64,000 bases of DNA from Diphasiastrum complanatum (Eukaryota; Streptophyta; Lycopodiopsida; Lycopodiales; Lycopodiaceae), in the NCBI GenBank assembly GCA_029204225.1, contig CM055096.1:191001-255000 (forward strand), given 5' to 3'. The notes below the pieces were generated by a model. The model saw only the letters and a program-made list of their open reading frames with translations. It did not search any database and was not told where the DNA came from. Below, one piece after another: positions 21,900 to 32,497 of this stretch. Numbering within the stretch: the first letter of the stretch is position 1; each line of letters starts with the position of its first letter. A program made the translations under genes and the position numbers.

Positions 21900-24800
21900 A
21901 GATAAAAGCAGGGTTCGTTATACTTTCTCAGTCAACTCCCATTGATCACAGTGTCGAGGACATCGCCTTGAAGGGTTTGGAGTTGAACATATCCAGAGGC
22001 AAAGATTTTTTCTATGACGTAAGGTCCTTGGCCTGAAAATTTTAGTTTGTCTTTGAAGGCTTTGGCCTGGTATAGCAGAAGCTTATCGCCCACTTGGAAA
22101 TCTCTAAGTTTCAATCATCGATCATGCCATGCTTTTTGTCATCTTTTGTGGACTTGTTGAGCATGGATGCTGATCCGTTGTGTTTCATAGAGTTGCTCCA
22201 AATGGAATAACCTATTTGCTAGATTCTGAGGAGTATCGAGCTCAAAGTTGTAGGCTACTCGAAGGGAGGGAATATGGAATTCCACAGGCATAACAGCTTC
22301 TTGACCATATGTGACCTGGAAGGGGGTTAAGCCTGTAGCTCATTTCGGGGTAGTGCGATAAGCCCAGAGAGCAGCATGGAGTTTGAGCTCCCAATCAGAT
22401 CGGCTGGATTCGACGGTTTTGGTGAGAATGCTACATAGGATCTTATTGGTGGATTCTGTCTGGCCATTGCAGCATGGATAGTATGGGGAGCTTTTGCTAT
22501 GTACCACAAAAAATCTGGAAAGAAGATCTGCTATGACAGAGTTATAGAAATGTGTTTCCCTATCACTGATAAGCTCTAGAGGACATCCGAACCGAACTAT
22601 AACTTGTTCATAAGAAATTTGGCGGTGGAACGAGGGTCAGCATTGCGAACAGCTCTTGCTTCAACCCATTTGGTGCAGTAGTCCATAGCTACTATGATGT
22701 AACGAGATTGGGTGTGTCAAGCAGCAGGACTAATAGGTCCGACATAATCAATTCCCCAATTCTGGAAAGCTTGATCAGTGGTTACAGGGTGTAAAGGCAT
22801 ATAGTCTGTTTTTTGAAAACGTTTTGTGCGTTGGCAGACATCACAAGCCTTAGTGTAATTGTGCGTATCCTTGAAGAGTGTTGGCCACTAGAAACCAGAC
22901 AAGAGGATTTTCTTAGCAGTTGTTTCAAAAGAGAAATGGCCGGCACCAATACCTTCATGAGTGAGGGAAATTACAAAGGGAATTTCTCCTTCAGTAAGAC
23001 ATCGTCGGATAATTCCATCTGACCCTTGCTTGTAGAGTTGTCCTGCAATTAACATATAAGGTTTAGTTTTGAGGACGAACGCTCGTTGTTCAAGTTTAGA
23101 GAAGGAAGGATCCATCTGCCCTAAAGTTAAATATTCGATAATTTCCTTAGCCCATATAGGTGTAGAGTCAACTTGGAAAAGGATTGCATTTGGTAAATCA
23201 TCATTGACAACTTGATCAAGGGTAGGAAGGTTAGGGATTTGAGATAGATGATCTGCTAAAAAATGCTGAACTCCCTTACGAACCACAATCCTAAACTCAA
23301 ATTCTCTCAATAATAGGATCCATCTAGTAATACGACCTGTGGTGCAGGTCTTGTTGATGAAATACAACAGTGCTTGATGATCAGTGAAGAACGCAAAGAT
23401 TTTTCCTAGGAGATAATGGCGAAACTTCTGAACCACATATACCATTGCCAAGGCTTCGCATTCGGTGGTGGTATAATTGACCTCAGCAGGTATCAATTGT
23501 CGACTAAGAAAACGAATTGGGTAATCCTTTTTTAATTCTCTCGGTTGGGTGAGCACTGCGCCAATGTCATACTTGGATGCATCGGTATGCACATGGAATT
23601 CTTTAGAATAATTAGGAGCCCGAAGGATGGGTGCTTTGGTAAGGGCTTCTTTGAGTTGATTGAAGGCGACACATTGTTCATACGTCCATTTGGGAACTAC
23701 GACTACTTTGTAGATTAAGCGGGCTTTGTTAGCGAAATAAAACATAAAGCACCGATAGTAGTTGGCGTGGCCAAGGAAGGAGTAAACTTCACGTATCATA
23801 TGCGGTTTCGGTAGATTTTGAATGCTAAGGATCTTTTCAGGATCAGTGCCAATGCCATTTCGTGAGATAATATGTCCTAACACAATACCATGGGTTACCC
23901 AAATTTGACATTTTTCAGGATTAAGAGAGATACCGAAGCGTTGACATTGGATAAAAAAAATTTTGAGCACAGACAGATGACGTATTTTTTTGGAATGTGC
24001 TCCTAAATCATCCAAGTAAACTTCTAAGGTATCACCCATTTGCTGAGAAAAGGCCGCTTGCATAACACGTTAGAAGGTGCTAGGAGCATTGCAGAGCCCA
24101 AAAGGCATGACTTTCCAGTAGAAAGTTCCCCATTCTGTGGCAAAGGCGGTTTTGTGTTGATCTTCTTCAGCGATTTGGATCATATTATATCTGTTAAAGC
24201 CATCTAAGGAGTAAGCCTCATCTCCTGCTAGATTTTCTAAGATGGATTCTTCGAAAGGTAATGGAAAATGATCTCGTTCAGTGACGGCGTTAAGTTTCTT
24301 AAAATCGACACAGATCCGGAGTTTTCCATTTTTCTTGGGGATGATGACAATTGGGGAGACCCACTCAGTATGTTCAATTTCATATATAAATCCTGCATCT
24401 AAAAGGCATTGTAATTCTTCTTTGATCTTTGTCTTATAGATGGGTTTGCAACTGTACGGACGACTCGCAATGGGTCTCACACCCAGTTTAAGTGGGATAC
24501 GATGCACAACTACTTGGGGTGAGATGCATTTCATGTCTTTATAGGTCCAGGCAAAGATATGTCGATATTTTCGCAAGAGCTTTTCAAGCCGTCTTCGTTG
24601 TTCGCGATTGAGATGAGCTCCGATGTGGACAAGATATTCGTTGGTTTCATTTGGCTCACTCAAGGAAAGGGTTATGGTTTGTGCAGGGCCTTTGTATGGT
24701 GAATTACCAGTGGGCTCACATTGAGATTGGGGTAATTTGATTGTGACATCTTCAATCGTATAGTCCTTAAAGTATGCAGGGACATCATGGGCTGGAGATT

Positions 24801-26366
24801 CGAGGGGGGCCTTGCCTTTATCTTGTCGAGATGGTGCTTTTTTGGGTATGGGTAAAGGGCTAGAGGCAATCTCACGAACTTCCCGAATAGTTGTGAGGTC
24901 ACCCGACGGTTGAATTTGAAGTGATTTTTTCATTTTCTCTTTCATAGTATGACCACGTAGTTGAGGTTTTGGTGGTGGAGAGACAGCTGGTATGTCATGG
25001 AGGATCTCGTTATCAATTTGAAAGATAGTCTCCTCCTCACAGAGATCCCATGGATATTGTGGGCATTTGGGATGGTAGAATTTTGTCTCAGGTTTTTCGC
25101 TTGCAACCTTGGCAACTGATTCCACCTTGGAAGCATGTTGCGGATAGGTCTTCAGGGGAAGTGCTTCCCATAGTTGAGGATCTGAATATAAAAAATGTCC
25201 ATATCTTCTGGACAATTCTGAACTCGTAAGACGTTCTCGTCATCAATGAATAAATCATCTGATTCATTAGTAGGTAGCCATGCAACATTTAGTAGCTCAT
25301 CATGGTGTGGAAGAATATCAACAAAATTGATATTGATGATGGGTTTATCCAGATCAGGTAATTGGGCGTGATCGATCGGGTGTGGATAGGTACAATTATC
25401 CTGATGTTGATTACAATAATCGACATTCACACAATCATTGGTAGCTAGACTGTGACTCCAGTTTATGATATCAGTAGATTTAACATAATGACCTTTTTCG
25501 TGGCTGGACTGGTATGGCTCAAATACTGAGTTGGTGGTTGAGGATCCATTGTCATGTATGCGTGCAGGTTTGAGTTTACTCGTTGAGTCGATTGTGATAG
25601 AATTGTCATGATTACCGAAAGTGACTCGGCCTTTGCTCCAGTCATGAACGACTCGTGCATTGGTGAGCCACGGACGACCAAGTAGTAATTCATAAGAATA
25701 GGCATTATTGGGAATATCAAATACTACAAGGTCAATAAAAAATTTGAGACCTCCTAGTTTGATCAGCACGTGCGAAAGGAAACCGGTAGGTCGGACCACA
25801 CTTTGATCAGCCATTCAAAGCTGACAAGTAGGTTTGGCTAGCTTGTCTCTCAAATTCCATTCCATCATGAGGGATGTGGAAATGATATTAACCCCGGAAC
25901 CTCCATCAAGTATTGCTAAAACTTCACAGGATTGATGATGGGTAGCTGGGATTTTGATGTTGCCCCATTCACTCAGTGGATTGGTTAGATGTAAGGGCAT
26001 TTCAAGCAACTCATCAATAGTGGTGGTGGTATTGGATTGCATCTGTTGTTTCCACTGGCCAGCATGCTTTTAGAGGACATGGAAGGGAAGAGTGACATTG
26101 GCTTGTAGTAAATCTTCCCAAACTTTGGTACCTTCAAGGGTTTTGCTTTCAAAGGGCTTGTGAGGTACTTTATGGGAAGAGGAAGATTGTTGGTCGGCAT
26201 TACATATTTGCTGGCAATACTCATGATGCAGCCGAATTTCTTTAGATGGGTGGGGATAAACTATTGGGGTTGAATCATCACTTGGAGGAACAGCCTGTAG
26301 TTGAGTTTTGCTGGGTGCAAGTGTAGGGGCTTGGTGTTGGGTTTGTGCCCTCGAGTCAAGACCCAA
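21900..26366 (-). pseudogene. Gypsy B protease, RT, RNase H and integrase
   Basis: Pol of a Ty3/Gypsy element. Protease: LDGGSGVNIIS with the catalytic Asp at 25915-25917, then LLGRPWL. A TGA lies at about 25818 and a frameshift near 25200 leads into the RT frame (25215-24070). RT shows the fingers (RICVDFKKLN), PFGLCNAPSTF, then a TAA where Gln is expected, and YLDD at 24007-24018. RNase H has HTDASKYDIGAVL, TECEAL and TDHQALL. Integrase begins after RNase H with a zinc finger (CDVCQ near 22845) and NWGIDYVGPI, but the catalytic core between 22700 and 22120 is broken by stops. The end (22114-21932) keeps the GPY/F module (FSGQGPYVIEKIFASGYVQLQ region). Several stops are single C-to-T or G-to-A changes from Gln, Arg or Trp codons. 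Non-functional as it stands. Confidence 0.92.
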
Positions 26367-26384
26367 GCAGGATGAGTTTCAACT

Positions 26385-27715
26385 GGTAAAATTTCTACTT
26401 GCACTGAACAGACTGGAGTAGCAGGTTTGGATCGGGATGGGTAGTCCTTTACGTGATGTTCAATACCACAATTTTCACAAGCTGGAGGGAAACGAAGTTT
26501 ATCTGGGTAGCGAATACTAGGATGTTTACCTGCACAAATAAAGCATCCTCGTATTGCGGGTAGTTGGTGTGCGGCAAAGACAGCTTGGTTTGGATTATAA
26601 GCTTGGGCATTGGGATCTAGTGGTTGAGCATTAGAATCATAGGTATACTAAACAACCATTTCAGTAGAGTACTGCGGTTGAGTATTGTCTTCCACATAGT
26701 AGGTGGCCGGATCGATGGTATTTGGATTAAGATAATGGACAGCGTTTTGTGGGGCAGGTTGGTTAACAACAAACTATTGACGTGGGGATGGATATTGATT
26801 TGGTGCAGGTGGTCATGGTTGGTAAACCTCTGGTCGTGGCACAAGTTGTTGTGGCAGGTAGGGGCGGTAAGCTCGATAAACAGTGGGTCTGGTGGCTGCT
26901 GGAAAATGATTTCACAGTTGAGGGCATTCATTAGCAGTGTGATGCTGTGAGCAAATTGGACATCAGACATTTTCTCTTGCTGGAAAGGATTTCTCAACAA
27001 TTTGTTTCATGGCGGTTTGAAAATCGGTAGTGAGTTTATCCATATGTGATTGTTGAGCTTTTTGCCAGGTTTCCATTTGATGTACAAGTTCAGAAGATTG
27101 AGAAATATTATCAGACTTAGGACGATCCGGATTCTTAGATTTCTTTTCACGATAGTCAAAGTCATCATCGGAACCTTCGTCTTCTTCACGGATAGCATCA
27201 GTCATCACATCTTTAAGTTGATCATAAAGGTCAACTGGTTTGAGTTCACGACAGATGGTTTTAGGCAGTCCAACTAAAAATAGTTTTATGGCCATGCGTT
27301 CAGTGATAATTTCATCAACACATTCTACTTTGAGACGTTTAAAACGCTCAATGTAGTTTCGAACAGACTCTTCGTGACGAATCTTGATATGAGTAATTTG
27401 AATGAACGGGCTCTGAGTCAATTTGGATGGTTTGAAATGCTTGATGCGAGCGTCCTTGAGGGTGGTCCAAGAAGCAAGATTAGGAGTTTCGAGATTCAAG
27501 TACCACTCTTTGGCGGTGCCATAGAGTACCATGGGAAATAGGCGAAGCTTTTCAGTTTCAAAGGCATCTCCATAAAAACGGCATGCATTATCAAAGTCTT
27601 GGAGAAATCGGACTAGGTCAGATTCGCCATCATACTTTGGTGCATCGATACGTGGAATTCTTCGTTTCATTCGTGGAGGAGTCAAATTAGAAAATTCAGC
27701 ATAGTCACGAGACAT
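26385..27715 (-). pseudogene. Gypsy B gag with several in-frame stops
   Basis: The minus-strand ATG at 27715-27713 (MSRDYAEFSNL) is preferred over an upstream start because the RRIPRIDAPKYDG segment just after it matches the related gag genes. The capsid core is intact to 26966 (PKYDGESDLVRFLQDF, WYLNLE, NYIERFKRLK, FLVGLPKTICRELK, AIREEDEGSDDD). The frame then continues through TGA at about 26963 into a degenerate zinc knuckle (CPICSQHHTANEC), a Gln/Pro/Tyr-rich stretch with four more stops, and two further Cys pairs (CFIC...H, CENCGIEHH). All stops can be read as one transition from Trp, Arg or Gln codons. Protease follows in another frame at about 26366. Gag would form the virus-like particle and bind RNA. 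Confidence 0.9.
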
Positions 27716-27819
27716 GATGCAGAATACAGAGGGGCAGGGCAGGACTGTACTTGACAAAAAGGGCAGTTTGCTTGCAGAATGGATAGTGTAGGACAAAAAC
27801 AAGTTTTTTTGATTGTTAT

Positions 27820-28312
27820 AGAATTCGCGGACAGGCTGAGAAATTGTGGAGAGGCAGATAAATCTAACTGTAATACTCGCGAATTCTGAATAGTATTTTG
27901 AATGTCAGAATAGTGACTTTTTTAGATTTTCTGAAAAAATTTGGCGATTCAGAATTCGCGGATAGTACAAAGAAATCGTGCTCTGTGAGGGCGAATTCTT
28001 AGGCTTGATGGCAAATTTTAATAGAGAGGTTTGACTGGTAGATAGGGAATATAGAGAAAGATGTGATGTTCTGTCAGTAAATGGGTAAAATCTGTGAGAT
28101 AGAATTCGTGGAGCTGCTGAAGGACTGATCTTACTGAGATCTAGCCTCAATGAAGTCGGTGAATTCTAAGACAAAGATTTTGATGGAAAATAAGGGATTT
28201 TGACAGTGTAACAGGCTGTTTTCTCAAAATCTGACTGTGGTCAGAATTTGTGGAGGTGATAAAATGAAAGATCAAGGTCTGTTAGGGCTGCAAACAGACT
28301 AACGAATTCTGA
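27820..28312 (-). repeat. Inverted-repeat array 1 of Gypsy B, in the leader
   Basis: Four units, each opening on the plus strand with an AGAATTCGCGGA-like arm and closing with its complement. Perfect 10-bp arms: AGAATTCGCG 27820-27829 with CGCGAATTCT 27878-27887. Perfect 9-bp arms: 27951-27959 with 27991-27999. AGAATTC 28101-28107 pairs with GAATTCT 28161-28167. TCAGAATT 28241-28248 pairs with AATTCTGA 28305-28312. Spacers are 31-56 bp with unrelated sequence. The array lies between primer site and gag and shares its core with array 2 before ORF3. Confidence 0.85.
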
Positions 28313-28546
28313 TATACCTGTTTGGTTCGGAAAAAGGTCACTTGGGTCACTCCTTTTGAAGAAAATGCCCAAGTTGACTCTTTTGTTGCTTTCCCCCGGT
28401 TTGAGAAGTTGCCATGTAGGACCTGGAGAGACGATGCGTGCTGTTTGTTGGTATATAGAGATAAGCACACAAGCAAACATACAACACGGAAGCAAGAAAT
28501 AAAAGAAAAAAAAGGAGAAGAAGCTAGGTAGAAAAATACTTAAAAA
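28313..28546. other. Gypsy B leader proximal to the primer site
   Basis: Untranslated leader (minus strand) between primer site and array 1. Purine-rich AAAAGAAAAAAAAGGAGAAG near 28501 on the plus strand. No gene. Confidence 0.5.
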
Positions 28547-28562
28547 GCTGCAACGGCGCCAA
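28547..28562 (-). promoter_or_regulatory. Primer binding site of Gypsy B (TGGCGCC type)
   Basis: On the minus strand the 5' LTR ends in CCAACA and is followed by TTGGCGCCGTTGCAGC. TGGCGCCGTTGC one base or so past the LTR is a common plant Gypsy primer site, distinct from the Met-tRNA site used by the Copia elements here. Confidence 0.85.
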
Positions 28563-29369
28563 TGTTGGAAGTATTTCTAGTGAGTGTGGTGGCTAGATCT
28601 ACTTATGGGTGCAGTATAGCGATGTAGAGATTTGTCCACCTTTTAAGTTTCTACAAAAGCTTTAACAGAAATATGAAGGAATGAGAGCACTAAGGCTTAC
28701 CCAACTAGTGCCCGAAACGGAAATAAACTAATTAGTAACAACAATGAAAATCCTTGCTAAGGCTTACCCAACTAGCAAGGTGACTAGACTAATCCTAGAT
28801 TAACACCCGAAGGGTAATAAAATGAGATTGCGGCTAATACTAAACAAATAAGCAATAATGAACATGCCACAATAAAACCGATGAAAAGGAGGCAAGAGGA
28901 GGTCCGAGAACCTTCCCTCAAGCTATGCACCATTCCAAAGGGAACACAAATGAAATAGAATGATAATTCTCCAAAATAGAGAGCAAGATAGCGTAATCTC
29001 AAAAGTGTTATTTACAATGCAAATACCTCTCCTTTTATGGCAAGGAGGGTCTTCCATAAGTGTCTACTAACTTATGGGACTAATCTGTTTCTAGCCTTTC
29101 TAGAACTTCTAACTTAGGATTTAGAACTTCAATTTTCTTAACTTAGGACAACTTAAGATAAAATATTTCTAATCTTAAGTTTCCTAAGTCTAAGTTCTGA
29201 ATCCAAGTTTAAGCTATTTTATTATTATTTAAGCTTCTACTCATGGACTTACAAAACACATGCCATGGCTTGAAGTTTATTGACAGATACTCATACGTGG
29301 TCTTACAAAACACATGCCACGGAGTTTTATTATTTTTTTATTTTGTCTGTGTTAGCACAGTTGCTAACA
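28563..29369 (-). repeat. Gypsy B 5' LTR, 807 bp
   Basis: In plus orientation it runs TGTTGG to TAACA. The minus-strand start is an 8-bp perfect hairpin, TGTTAGCA-ACTG-TGCTAACA (29350-29369). CATAAAAGG (minus strand, about 29026-29034) is a TATA candidate. It contains two copies of CTTACAAAACACATGCCA about 54 bp apart. Confidence 0.92.
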
Positions 29370-30299
29370 AAGATCTATAATGATCTTGAACTCAAAAAGA
29401 TTTGGAAAAAAGTATTCTACACAATCTATTCACTTAGAAGCTTAGATTTGACTCTTGGAAGTGCCAATGCCTTCCAATGGTGTTTATAATGGTTTTAGTT
29501 TCACTCTTAAACTAAATAACATAAGCTTCAAACTCTCTTTCAAGGATTTGTAGGTTTAATAAGCTTTTACTTATCAAATCTATAAAGGAAACAATGGTTT
29601 TTCATAAGCAAATCACTAGTTTCACTCTACACAGCTTGTTTGAAGCTCAAATATTGAAAAAACACAAAGTTATGGTGAAAGTATAATCGCAAAGGTGTCG
29701 GGTATCTTGCATATTTCCAATATGTTGTTAACATGGAAAGATGATGGAAACAAAGGAATATAACAAAATGATATGCAAGAAACTAGCAAAATATTATTAT
29801 TTTTTGCAAATTTCCCGAAGGTCAAAGATGGAATGAAGGTAAATCCTGAAAAATGTAAGGTGTCAGGATTTTTTGTGTTCCCAAAAATGGCGGATTTACT
29901 TAACATACCATATTCCAAAATGGTGTCGGGTTTTTTGCAAGGAATATGACAGTGATGAAGCGAAGGTGTCGGCATGTAGCGAAGGTGTCATTGTTTTGCT
30001 AAAAAATGCATCCAAAAATACAAATGTAGTGAAGGTGTCGCCTTTTTCACACATTTCGTGAAGGTTGGATGAAATGTGAACAGTCTCACAAATTGGTGGA
30101 AATAACAAGTTGGATGAAATGTGAACAGTGTCACAAATTTCGTTACAACATATGGACAAAAAATACGAAGGTACAAGTGGCACAAATTTTGCAAACTGTA
30201 GTGAAAATTATTGGACCAAAGGTGATGGGTTTTTCAAACTGGATAAAATGTGAATAGTATCGAAAATTTTGCATGTTTCGCAAAAACTGGACTTCACCA
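29370..30299. repeat. Gene-free spacer with degenerate short repeats
   Basis: No gene. Six copies of GGTGTCG or GGTGTCA lie at about 29694, 29859, 29922, 29964, 29983 and 30033, mostly as GAAGGTGTCG followed by a T-rich stretch. TTGGATGAAATGTGAACAGT occurs near 30065 and 30110, with a variant near 30239. It looks like decayed satellite-like or transposon-end DNA; identity unknown. Confidence 0.5.
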
Positions 30300-31480
30300 T
30301 ATTTATTGAAAATTAGTTATAGTAACACTTCACTCTTGAGCCATTTACTCGAGTATCAAGTAAATGTCCTTCAAGATCGACTAACGGAAGTGATCCATTG
30401 TTAAAAATTTCTATGACTGTCCCTTCCATCTGGTATGTAATTTCCCAGGAAACAACATGTGTCTGTTATCATACAGAAGTACGTATAACTCTTGTTTAAT
30501 TTTTGTTTTTTTAATAGATTGATCAAAAATTTCTTTTCATTTATTTCGAACTCATTCAGTCTCGATTAATGCAAGACGACGATCCTCCTCCAGTTGCGTC
30601 AAAGCTATCATCCGCTCCCAATCGTGTTCATCCATTTGCTCTTTATTACTAATGTGAAATGTCGGAACTTCAAATTCTATTGGTAATATGGGATGCATTC
30701 CATACACAAGATAGTATGGAGTCTGTCTAGTTGTGATTTTTTTGGCAGTTCTGTATGCCCATAAGACAGATGGTAACTTCTAATCCCAATCAGAAGAATG
30801 TGTTTCTGTTAGTTTATTCAAAATTTTACACAAAATTCTGTTTGCCCATTCTGTAAGCCCATTTGCTTTAGGAGTATATGGAGTGGTTTGACGATGTGTA
30901 ATGGAGAAGTATGACAACACGTCCTTAATGGTCTGATTAAGAAAATGAGTTTTCCTATCACTAAAAAGTTCTAAGGGACATCCATATCGTGTGATAATGT
31001 TTTGGAATAAAAACTTTGCTATAGTCTTAGCATCGTTTTTAACTGTGGCTTCGACCTCTACCATCTTGGCAGCATAGTTCGTAGCAACAAGAATGTAACA
31101 TCGACGAGTTTTACGAGTGATCGGTTTGATAGGCCCTACAAAATCTATCCCCCAATTCTCAAAGGGTGCTAAGGGAATAATCAGAGTAAGTGGCCAATGT
31201 GTCACGAAGCTGGGTTTCCCCATCCTTTGACATGCATCACATTTTTGAATAAAGAATTTAACATCTCTACAGACGGTAGGCCACCAATATTTAGCATTAA
31301 GGATCTTTCTTGCAGTATTTTTAAGAGCATAGTGACCCCCCAAATTTTTCTCCTGTAATGCACTTATTATAGTGGTCGTCTCGGTTGGTTCTAAACATCG
31401 ACGAAGATTATCGTCGGCTCCTAATTTATACAATATTTTATTTATAATCGTATAAGGTCCTACTTTTGAAAGGAAAATAG
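30300..31480 (-). pseudogene. Gypsy integrase fragment (element I)
   Basis: On the minus strand an open stretch down to 30780 carries the integrase zinc finger (GHYALKNTARKIL, CDACQRMGK), the core with NWGIDFVGPI, ELFSDRKTHF (second Asp) and TPYTPKANGLTEWANR (catalytic Glu). After a TAG at about 30780 the frame continues through WAYRTAKK and FPGKLHTRWKG, part of the GPY/F module, to about 30330 with further stops. All three acidic catalytic residues are present. RT and RNase H are absent and the upstream end abuts LTR-like DNA near 31480. It is clearly Ty3/Gypsy and distinct from Gypsy B. I cannot assign it to another element in the window. Confidence 0.88.
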
Positions 31481-32497
31481 TTTTTTGCAAGCAATCACCA
31501 AAATAGTGCACCAATGGATAGTAGAACCCAAGAGAACCATGTATAAGCATGAAATGAGATAGAGAAGAGAGAAGATTGCTCTCTCCATGAGTTACATCCT
31601 TTTATAGCAATTCTAAACCTTATTTGGCCACTTGGCTTTCCCACCAAAATGCTAACCCTACTAATTTTGGGTCTAGATTCAATGTACCCAACTATTCAAA
31701 TTTGAATCTACTCAAACTCGCATTCTTGTCAAAATATTAAAAAATCTATCTAATGTTGTGAGTATGGGTCCTAAAAATGCCAAAGATGAATTGAGCTCTT
31801 TTGGCTTAGTAAAGACCCATCTTAGAATAAAATATTCAAGGTAGGTAGAAGTAGAAACTCGAGCTACCATAGGAATTGCCATTTGTACTTTACATGCCAC
31901 ATTTAATACATGAAAAGACTATGTGGCACAATTAGACATAGTGAGGTGGCTTGGATAAGTCTAGATAGCTTGAGAGGTGGATCCACAACTCCAATTCAAC
32001 TTCAAGTAGGAAAAGAGTCCATGGATCTATATATATGTGATGTACTCTCATTGAATATATGATGAAATTTGTGTGTAATGCAAATTTGCAGACAAGCTCT
32101 TTGTGCCCTCTCTCTCTCCACGAGTTTTGTACTTTCTATTTTCTCTCTCTAGCCGAGTAGAGGCATTTATGATGGTTTGTCTTATGTTTTGTTGACAGAT
32201 CTTGCTTGTAACACAATAAGATTTCTTGTATGATCAGCTTTCCTATTGACAACCAATGCTAGTCTGATCTTTATGGTGTTATTGTGCTTAGGAGATCAAA
32301 AATACATGTGTAGGGCATCCCACACGTGTGAATTCAACAATTCTAACTTTCCCACACTTTCAAAAAGTGTTTATTCAAATGATATTTAGACTAATGAACT
32401 TTGATAAGTCAACCTCTAAGTCTAAAACAAGTTTTGGCCTCAATATGTCAAATATGGAAATATTGCAAAATGTGATGAAACTAGTTGAATCTTTCAC
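31481..32497 (-). repeat. Probable Copia H 3' LTR, split by a solo LTR
   Basis: Minus-strand DNA that directly follows the Copia H RNase H remnant begins TGTGAAAGATTC near 32497, continues to 32340, and resumes at 31726 beyond the family C solo LTR. It carries CTATAAAAGG (minus strand, 31598-31607), a good TATA box. No second copy is available to define its ends, so the LTR assignment is tentative. Confidence 0.4.
31722..32344. mobile_element. Solo LTR of Copia family C with target duplication
   Basis: A 613-bp LTR at 31727-32339 flanked by ATTCT on both sides (31722-31726 and 32340-32344). It starts TGTCAAA (TGTTGAA in the other copy) and ends TTCAACA, matching the truncated LTR at 17434-17779 over the first ~345 bp. 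TATATATAT near 32028 is a TATA box, and CACACGTGTG at 32321-32330 is the G-box palindrome core. A lone LTR inside one target duplication is the product of LTR-LTR recombination that removed the internal region. Confidence 0.9.

Larger units (their letters stand above)
17780..29369 (-). mobile_element. Gypsy B retrotransposon with extra ORF3, 11.6 kb
   Basis: Read on the minus strand: 5' LTR (28563-29369), TGGCGCC-type primer site, leader with inverted-repeat array, gag, protease, RT-RNase H, integrase, second inverted-repeat array, ORF3, polypurine tract, 3' LTR truncated to 275 bp (17780-18054). RT-RNase H before integrase defines Ty3/Gypsy. I see no chromodomain after the integrase. The LTR parts that can be compared differ at 3 of 275 positions, yet gag, pol and ORF3 hold many stops and several frameshifts. 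The extra gene and the repeated hairpin arrays are unusual. Confidence 0.93.

Noticed and set aside
21900-22120. Chromodomain at the end of Gypsy B integrase
   Set aside because: Only the GPY/F module is recognisable; no aromatic cage-like motif follows before the stop.
27820-28312. Repeat array as a CRISPR
   Set aside because: Units are inverted-repeat pairs with irregular spacing in a eukaryotic retrotransposon leader, not regular direct repeats with spacers.
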